A DNA stretch of 64,000 nucleotides, taken from Ectobius pallidus. Taxonomy: Eukaryota > Arthropoda > Insecta > Blattodea > Ectobiidae. Positions 56,215 to 64,000 of the stretch are shown here, piece after piece (position 1 is the stretch's first letter; each line of letters opens with the position of its first letter). Where the stretch lies: NCBI GenBank assembly GCA_964059195.1, contig CAXKWD010000008.1, forward strand, positions 46,429,502 through 46,493,501. Direction: 5' to 3'. The notes beneath the pieces were generated by a model. That model did no database searches and was not told where the DNA came from. It was given only the letters and a program-made list of their open reading frames with translations. The position numbers and the translations under genes are program-made.

Positions 56215-57132
56215 TGTTCACGCAAGCTAAGGGTTTTTTCCAGCATATTTATTATGTGCAGTGAATAGTTTTAATTCAAATCATCCGCTAGATTTTCTTG
56301 CGCCAAGTATTAAGTTGAGTAGGCGTATATTACATCATATCCTGATCACGAGTTCTTTGTGACGGGTATTTCCCCTGTAAGGACGCCTCGAAGAGCGTCA
56401 GGAAGCCTCATCAGTATTAAGCCTGCAGTTATACGAACAAGTTGCGTTCTGATACTGCTCTGATTTACTAGTAACAAAGGCCTCTTCGCGCCCTTTGTAT
56501 TTGTACTAGAAATCGTAGGAATAAAACTTCATTCCAAGTTTTATTCAATACAAGTAAATTGTTCAACATAATTTACGCATTTTTAATATTCAAAGTGCAT
56601 TAGTTTCACTTGCAAGCTCCACGTAAGTACATAGCGTGTGACGTCATCAGTTAACCAAGAAGCTATATTACGTGAACGTTCAAGTGCTAATAACTTTAAA
56701 TATATTCAATTTACAGTAAATTTTATTTCCTTTAATTTGAGATATAACTCATTGGTAAAATACAAAATTTACTAAATTACTTCCAGTGGTGCAACACTAT
56801 TCGCGCCATTTTCCAGTTCATTGTTTCAACGTGTTTCTTTAATTATTATTCAGTGTTCATATATTGTTTCTTCAAGTGTTTACAAGTATTAATAAAGTGC
56901 AAAGTTTTTCATTACATGTTAGATTGATAAACCAATATGATTCCTGTGATCTCTGTACCCAGTGTCCTCGTGATATAGTCCACTCTTGCTCTAAATGGTC
57001 CTCCGCTTCTCAGAGAGATTTTCTATGTATTGCACATACATTGTTTCACTCCGTCCAGAACATTTGTTCCTCTAAAACCTGAACCTTAACATTTGATCCT
57101 TGGACCGGGTATTTTACACCAGTACCCTAACA
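56215..57132 (+). repeat. LTR 2, shared by the two tandem units
   Basis: Matches LTR 1 with one substitution I noticed (G to A near 56436). It serves as 3' LTR of unit 1 and 5' LTR of unit 2. The right edge is uncertain as for LTR 1. Confidence 0.75.
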
Positions 57133-57935
57133 TTGGTTCCTCACGGGCAGGATCATATTGGTACAATCATATTTATTGCATACTTGTATTCGCAAATGCC
57201 GTTTCTCGAATTCGTCTCATAACTGTGCTTCCGCGTCGGTCGGTTCGTGAGTTCCAGCAACCCTGAACTTCGCAACACAGGACAGCGTCTTGCAGCAGTG
57301 ATTCGAGACATCGTGGGATTCCGGTCCACAACGAACATCAAGAAAGCAGTGAACAGCTGATTCATACATTATCGTGCAGCAGTTGTAGAATTTAACTGTC
57401 AATTGCAAGTAATTTCCACATTTCACACACAACATGGAAGGTGATTTACGAGCCTTAATTAGACGTAGAGGTGTTATTAAGCGAGAGCTTACTTTTCTAC
57501 AAAAGTCGTGTGAAACTGCAAATCAAGACACCGATGTGTTCTTATTAAAAGTTAAATTTGACAAGATAAATGAAGTATGGGACAAATTTGATATTGTTCA
57601 AACACAAATAGAATCTCTTGTGGAAGCAGAAGAAGATTTGGATGAACATGCAGAATACAAGGAAGTTATGATGAATGGTTACTTCGAGCAGGGCGAGTAA
57701 AGCATTAAGTGGTGGAACTTGCGTAGTTCACCGTTCCCGCCGCGTGATGGTGCTAGCTCCGTCATCACTGGCTCGCTGCATGCATAGGTATTGGAGTAAT
57801 CAGTTTTAGCTACATGTTTTGCGACATTTAGTATGATGAGACAATGCATTAGTGGAATTTCTTTACGCACGTAAGTTACAGTCACACTCCGAAATAACTA
57901 AATTAAATATATTTGTTACTTTTAAAATCTTACCT

Positions 57936-60443
57936 CTAGTTACAAGAAAGTTTTGACAGTTTCCTTGAGGATTTTGCAGTCGCTCTACATCTCTTCTCTC
58001 TTGAAATTTCTTTCGCGCGGAAAATGAAGCGACATTTAATATAATGAAATACTAGTTGAGGCAGATATAGAAGTAAATGATCCTCTGAACAACATAACGA
58101 TCGAAAAACTGGCAGATCATACATAAGCTCTATGCAGTCTGAAAATATATCGCCCCAAAGTGCATCTTCTTTAGTCAGCTTCCCTTCAATGGCATTGTCT
58201 ACTTTTTTTATTACATCGTAAAATGGCACAGAAGGATATTTCAGGAATTTACACCTGTCTCCAAAGTCCCTTGTGTTACAAATGTCCATTATAGAAATTT
58301 TCTCTCTTATTTCTTTCTGTATATTTTCCTTTACCTCCCTGCTTTTCACTACTTCTCTTCTTGCCATTGATCTCATTTGTTGAGTGAAGGAAGTCAGCTT
58401 ACTATCAATTGCATCTTCACAGTTCGCTTGAGAAGAGAGGATTCCTTTTACAGGGACATAAATAGACTGGAGCAAATGTAAATTTAAAAAATCTATTGAG
58501 GTTGGATGATCTTCACTACTTAAACCTCGGATAAGACCAAAATGCCTTTCAGCCGGATCTTGGTTTAATTTTGCTGTTAAAACATACTTGTAGCCTGATG
58601 CCCAAAGATATTCAGCCAAATCAAGGGTACTCTTGATAGTAACACGAAGAGATTCTAGGGTCTGGGAAGATGCAAATGTGTTATCATTTCGCTGAAGAAC
58701 TTCATTGAACAATTTCAAGGTTTTGTGTTGCCTATTATCTCTTTGAAGACCTTCGACTGGTAATTTAGAATTCATGCCATCGAATAGATTGTTCATATCA
58801 CTCGTGAACATTTCAGTATTTTCACTGTTTTCGAAGCCCTGTATACCAAGTTCCCTGCAGAATTTCAAACCCAAGGAAACTGACCTGCTAAAAAGCTGGG
58901 TTGCTAATTTTACACTCATTCTCTGAAATACTTTGGGTTCTAGATGGGATAGTGTTAGCTGTGGGACAACTCTCTTTCCATCACCTGACTTTGTGTCAAA
59001 ATCATACAGTTTCCTGTAATAATCATACTCTATGGTACGACCGTTGTATATTGCTGTACCCTGCTTAAGGAAATTGTTTCGCACACATTTAACTTCATGG
59101 CAAATATCACCTAAAGCAAAAATCTTTCTGCTTGAATCACTTGGATTTGAAATGAAATTATTAATTTCGTTCACTTTACCTGAAATACCAAGTTCTTTCC
59201 AAGCCTTCTTATTGGGTTGACTACCGTCACAAGTAAAAGCCACCATTCTCACATTACTCTTCTCTAATTCAATAATAACCTGCAAAATTATCTTTGCCAG
59301 TGTAGATCCATCAGTTGCATTTTTGCTTAAATAAACAGCAATAGGTTGCACCCAGTTTTTCATAAGAGGGACAAGGAAAAATACTAAGGCATGGTCCCCT
59401 AGAACATTTTTCTGTTCTTCCTTTGTAAACTGATCTAGATTTACAAATCCATCGAAAGTACAAGAGCTAGAATTATATCGTACCTCTTCTCTCAATTTTA
59501 CTTCATCAAATATCAAAACACAGTTACGATGATTGACATCACTTCCTTCCATGTCGTCAGAGATGGCAGATAAGGCATGAGGATTTATACCATAATTGCA
59601 TTTCAAGCCACGTGATAGCTTGCGCAACAATGAAATTGAAGGGAGAGGTAGCAGCTGGTGATTCGAACAATGTTCATAACCTTTCCTAGATTTTATTAAA
59701 AACAGCAAACTTTCTAAAATAAATTCTGGTTCATAACGCATTCCTTGTGGATTTGTTGCATTCTTTTTTGTCATGGTGCGAACCACAAGTTTTTGTTTTT
59801 GTTTTAAACTTTTAACATCATACCTTTCTACAATGTTTCTTAATTTTGTTATTTCTTTGAGATAATTAAGTTTCTTTTTTCTACTTACGGCAAGAAGGTG
59901 TGTCAAACGTTTTACTTTTTTCCGCAGAAGTATAACTTCTGCCGTGTGGTCATTGTTGATAGATGCACATTGTTTCTGGTTGCATTCAGTTTCGGTGTCA
60001 TTGCTTTCCTGCAGTAGAATCGGGCTGCATGCTAATTCACTGGCGTTGCTTTCCTGTGATAGGATCTCGATTTTTCCTTTTTTCTTTTGCTTTTGTGGAG
60101 CACAATGAGGATTTCGTGATTTAGGGGCTTTTCTTTTACGGGGTTAGAAACTCAAATAACTCGGAATCCCGGGAAAGTAATGTGGTATGGCATTTTCTGT
60201 TAATTTCCATCTGTTACGTTTCAATTCTACTGTTTTTCCTTCTATTACAAAGGAATCCACCTTAACTAGCATTTCATTGCTAAAATGAATGTCGCACACG
60301 CAGTCATTTTCCCTTAGCACACGGTCACTTCTTGGAATTGCTTTGTTCCATTCACCCAGACAGCTTTTAGGGGGTCTGAATAAGTGTCTCCCATCTCCTT
60401 TTACATACCCCGATTTACAACCAGGCACAAAACATCCTGGCAT
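57936..60443 (-). pseudogene. THAP-P-like transposase with a single in-frame TAA
   Basis: From the ATG at 60443 the frame runs through a THAP domain ('MPGCFVPGCKSGYVKGDG', 'CVCDIHF', 'HYFPGIPSYL'), meets TAA at 60144-60146, then continues in the same frame without a break to 57936 (735 codons). Next come a basic segment, a leucine-rich coiled coil (59800-59930), and RNase H-like pieces with 'LIFDEVKLREEV' (about 59490-59520), 'FTCDGSQPNKKAWKELG' (about 59197-59245), 'GDICHEVKCVRNNFLKQG', and 'HFGLIRGLSSEDHPTS' (about 58495-58545), all close to THAP9/P transposases. Length without the stop, about 835 codons, suits the family. The stop could be a point mutation or a regulated break giving a THAP-only product; I favour mutation. 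Confidence 0.93.
60147..60443 (-). CDS. THAP-only open frame of transposon B (99 codons)
   Basis: C2CH zinc-finger DNA-binding module as read, ending at the TAA 60144-60146. If translated it would be a DNA-binding protein without a catalytic domain, comparable in form to the repressor-type products of some P elements. That role is inference. Confidence 0.8.
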
Positions 60444-62564
60444 TGTGAAAGTTACTTTGTTAGAGTCTTCACTGTTTAGCTGATTCTATTCGCTAAAGGA
60501 AATAAAATACACTTGTGAACAATCGCATATAATGATTATGACACAAATAACACTTCTAAAATAGACCATCACAAAATGAATTTGTACAAATACACTACAT
60601 AACACGGCATGGTTTAAGAACTTCACAATACACAGCTCTCAATGCCTGCGATTTTCTTAAGGGATGACGATCGCTACGACGCCTGGTGTGGGAGTTTGGA
60701 ACTACTTCATCTGAACTATACGCTGTTATGGAAGTTCCAACACTTAATGCTTTACTCGCCCTGCTTCGAGTTAAAAGCTAAACTCAGTGCAATCCTATGT
60801 CATCATGAGCAAGTGCATAGTGCGAATTCTGTGAACAGTCAACATTCTAATCACAGTGGTAATTCTCATCACACATGTCAATCTTCTACGTCACAGTGCA
60901 ACAATAGAAATATACAACTCCCAAGAATCCAAATTCCTGTATTCAGTGGAGATGTGACTAATTTCAAGCATTATCATGACACTTTCAGTAGTTTAGTGGT
61001 AAACAATGAATCGTTTGATTCCATCCAGAAATATCATTATTTATTAAGTTCTTTGAAGGGGCAGGCTCACGCGCTCATTCAGAATCTTCCAGTCACTAAT
61101 GAGAATTTTCCTATAGCATGGAACTTGGTGTGCTCTAGATATAATAACACTCGAGTCATTGCCACAGCTCACATCAAAAATCTACTTTCGTTACCAATAA
61201 TGAAAGATGAAAACGTTACAGACTTGCGAAACTTACTAAATCAGTTTCAAAGCAATCTTAACGCCATCGAAGCTCTCAATATTGAAATCCCATTACACGA
61301 AGTCATGTTCATTCAATTAATATTGGATCATCTTGGTGAGACGACACGCAAAGAATGGGAAAGTAAAATTGACTCAAAAAGGTTCACATCGCTTCAAGAG
61401 CTGATGAACTTCCTAGAAGCCAAGTCTCATTCATTAGAAGTGCTATCCAATTCCAACAACGTGTCCAGCCCATCACCTGCAAGAAAGGTTGAGCTGCGAT
61501 CGCCACAATACACTGTCCAGAAGTCGCGACAGTCGTACGGAGGTACAAACAGGTTATCTTGTACCTATTGTCAACGAAATCACAAACTGTACCATTGTGA
61601 TGAATTTAGGCAAATTCCAGTCAATGAGCGATGGAATTTCGTCAAGTCACAGCACCTGTGTGTAAATTGTTTCTCATCAAATCATACGGTACAGCAGTGC
61701 AATTTAGATTCCTTCTGTAGTTGTGGAAAAGCAAGTCACAGTCAGTTACTGCATAGTGACATGAATACGGTTTCGCTCCAGGATGATTCGATCTCTACGA
61801 CAGATGAAATGCCAGAAATGCATTCTTTCGTTGTCACGAGCAAATCTACACATCAGCAAATTTGTCCTCTTTGTAAACTAAATCACGCTTTACATAAGTG
61901 CCACAAATTTAGCAGATTAAGAATACATCAACGATGGAAGTTCGTGCGATCCAAGAAGCTTTGTTTCAACTGCTTCTCTTCTGAACACAAGGTACAAATG
62001 TGTTCTCTTCAGGCTTATTGTAAGTGTGGCTCAAATCACAGCAAGCTATTACACTTTACAACTAAGAAAGGTCAGTCCAAAGCATACGCCCTAACATGCT
62101 TTAACGTCAGTCGAAGTCAACAGAGTACTTCACTACATAGCAATTCTAAACAAACTAGAATTCAAAACAATTCAAGCAAAGCCTCTCATCACATGCAGAG
62201 CAAACGCTTCGAGACAAACAGACCCAGTGCAGCGGTCACACCAGTTCGCAATAGCTTCGCTTCCTTCAGAACCAGGAACGAACATTTGCACCCAACCATT
62301 CACAATAAATCTTTCAACAGCCAAGGAAGATTTAAAACAAGTGATAGTGTAAATACAAAATGTAAATCAGATCCTTTCTACCGAGTTTTTCATTCTAAAA
62401 GCAACACTCAGTGTCTGTCTTCAGAGCGAAACAACACTCCGCAGTGTCTGCCTTCATTGAAAAACAGTACTCCGCAGTGTCTGTCTTCAGAGCGAAACAA
62501 CACTCAACAGTATCTGTCATCATCTAGAAACAAGAATCAGCAGTGTTTATCATTTTCAAAATAG

Positions 62565-63214
62565 TGAAAAGATATTTACTTGCATTATCTGCATATATCC
62601 AGTTAGAGAGCTATTATGTCTGTAAGAACTATGAAAAGATAGCCAAACCGTTACACTGTGATATATGTAAGAAAGCTATTCTTTAGCACTGTTTGTGTTA
62701 AAAACTCACTTAATGTTTATCCAATGTTCTTTCTCCATTATGTCAAGATATCATGTTATTAATACAAGATCATCAGCTGTGCCCTGAATGATATAAAGAA
62801 ATCATCACGCATTTCTTCAACAAGTTTTACAGATTGTATTTCAACAAGCCACCTAATCTACACTACATGCTTCTGATTCATCTGTTGTGCACAAGTCGAA
62901 GTCTTCACTTATAGATGTTACAACAACAGTTTGGATTCCAGCCATCATTCACCTAGACCTTCACAACCTTACGTGTGGTTCCAGTCTAATTAGTGTAGAG
63001 TCAGTGCTTCAATGTAAATAGTGAAATCAGTGCTTTTCTATTCAATATCATATTCTTGCAATATATGTAAGAAGTAATATTTTCCAACACATATCACATG
63101 TATACATCCAATTAGAATCAGTGATGGTTTTGTGTACATATAAGTGTCTTTTCCATTATAGCTTGCATTCCTGTTATGTTTTTTATTGACGTTATACGTC
63201 AAAGGCGCGGAGTA
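62565..63214 (+). other. Untranslated 3' region of unit 2
   Basis: Matches 55565-56214, including the hairpin and purine tract before the LTR. Confidence 0.8.
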
Positions 63215-64000
63215 TGTTCACGCAAGCTAAGGGTTTTTTCCAGCATATTTATTATGTGCAGTGAATAGTTTTAATTCAAATCATCCGCTAGATTTTCTTG
63301 CGCCAAGTATTAAGTTGAGTAGGCGTATATTACATCATATCCTGATCACGAGTTCTTTGTGACGGGTATTTCCCCTGTAAGGACGCCTCGAAGAGCGTCA
63401 GGAAGCCTCATCAGTATTAAGCCTGCAGTTATACGGACAAGTTGCGTTCTGATACTGCTCTGATTTACTAGTAACAAAGGCCTCTTCGCGCCCTTTGTAT
63501 TTGTACTAGAAATCGTAGGAATAAAACTTCATTCCAAGTTTTATTCAATACAAGTAAATTGTTCAACATAATTTACGCATTTTTAATATTCAAAGTGCAT
63601 TAGTTTCACTTGCAAGCTCCACGTAAGTACATAGCGTGTGACGTCATCAGTTAACCAAGAAGCTATATTACGTGAACGTTCAAGTGCTAATAACTTTAAA
63701 TATATTCAATTTACAGTAAATTTTATTTCCTTTAATTTGAGATATAACTCATTGGTAAAATACAAAATTTACTAAATTACTTCCAGTGGTGCAACACTAT
63801 TCGCGCCATTTTCCAGTTCATTGTTTCAACGTGTTTCTTTAATTATTATTCAGTGTTCATATATTGTTTCTTCAAGTGTTTACAAGTATTAATAAAGTGC
63901 AAAGTTTTTCATTACATGTTAGATTGATAAACCAATATGATTCCTGTGATCTCTGTACCCAGTGTCCTCGTGATATAGTCCACTCTTGCTCTAAATGGTC
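63215..64000 (+). repeat. LTR 3, cut by the window end
   Basis: Matches LTR 1 for all 786 bp visible and shares the G with LTR 1 at the position where LTR 2 has A. Whether a third gag unit or host DNA follows lies outside the window. Confidence 0.9.

Larger units (their letters stand above)
57689..60763 (-). mobile_element. P-like (THAP) transposon B, 3,075 bp, near intact
   Basis: Both ends begin CAGGGCGAGTAAAGCATTAA and continue inverted to about 31 bp with one mismatch. The perfect 7-bp duplication CTTCGAG lies outside. The whole element subtracts cleanly from the gag frame. It encodes a THAP-transposase on the minus strand, antisense to gag, with one in-frame stop. Very young, since the host array units are themselves almost identical. 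Confidence 0.96.
57434..62564 (+). pseudogene. Second gag copy split by P-like transposon B
   Basis: 57434-57688 encodes the first 85 residues, identical to copy 1, and 60764-62564 the rest. Transposon B lies between, with the 7-bp duplication CTTCGAG (57682-57688, 60764-60770). Read-in from the transposon gives 'GYFEQGE' and a stop. An artificial upstream open frame (from 60642) crosses the right junction. The gag sequence itself has no other break and differs from copy 1 at only a few codons (for example Cys to Ser and Lys to Arg before the core, Ala to Thr in the first zinc module). Confidence 0.93.
52297..64000 (+). mobile_element. Tandem LTR-gag-LTR-gag-LTR array, Gag-only BEL-type element
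   Basis: LTR starts (TGTTCACGCAAGC) lie at 52297, 56215 and 63215. The first unit is 3,918 bp. The second is 7,000 bp and contains a 3,075-bp P-like insertion plus a 7-bp duplication, giving again exactly 3,918 bp. Each internal region has a leader, a 682-codon gag and a 650-bp untranslated 3' part ending AAAGGCGCGGAGTA before the next LTR. No protease, reverse transcriptase or integrase is present. I noticed only about five substitutions between units. The array continues past the window. Confidence 0.93.

Noticed and set aside
60642..60763. Alternative start for the second gag copy
   Set aside because: These codons are read from the end of transposon B; the true gag start is at 57434.

Overview
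This window is eukaryotic, AT-rich and made almost wholly of transposable elements. I found no credible host gene, rRNA gene, tRNA gene or CRISPR array. The mix of element families (BEL/Pao, hAT, P/THAP9-like, mariner with a DUF4817-type head, pogo, Helitron, RTE-like and jockey-like LINEs, tRNA-derived SINEs) points to a large, repeat-rich arthropod genome, most likely an insect. A cockroach-like or other hemimetabolous insect is a guess, not a demonstration.

Layout. 1-12.6 kb: degenerate tandem repeats split by a complete BEL/Pao LTR retrotransposon on the minus strand (1676-10715, 5-bp target duplication), then a roughly 175-bp satellite. 12.6-22.1 kb: a decayed LINE, a hAT MITE, a 2.9-kb hAT element whose transposase is broken only at homopolymers, a P-like MITE, and a 4.8-kb P-like element with a Harbinger-like MITE inside its transposase. 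22.3-39.3 kb: a 17-kb unit bounded by a perfect 9-bp duplication and by about 2.07-kb, nearly identical terminal inverted repeats. It looks like a giant FoldBack/Mutator-like element carrying Helitrons, a 5'-truncated LINE, a hAT MITE and unassigned DNA. 39.3-52.3 kb: a Helitron, a MITE with a minisatellite, a 2.8-kb hAT relic, LINE fragments, and a 3.7-kb inverted-repeat element lodged in a SINE-like head, itself hosting a pogo-like and a mariner-like element. 52.3-64 kb: a tandem LTR-gag-LTR-gag-LTR array of a BEL-type element that encodes only Gag, with a nearly intact P-like transposon in the second gag copy.

How the parts interact. The BEL/Pao element at 1.7-10.7 kb encodes a whole Gag-Pol, apart from two in-frame stops and a changed reverse-transcriptase box. 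The Gag-only element near the end would need Pol supplied in trans. Elements sharing CA...TG ends and 7-bp duplications occur three times and probably belong to the P superfamily. Boundaries were resolved by reading inverted repeats and target duplications by eye. In two cases arithmetic or an empty site inside the window supports them: equal 3,918-bp array periods, and an unoccupied copy of the SINE-like head at 35.7 kb.
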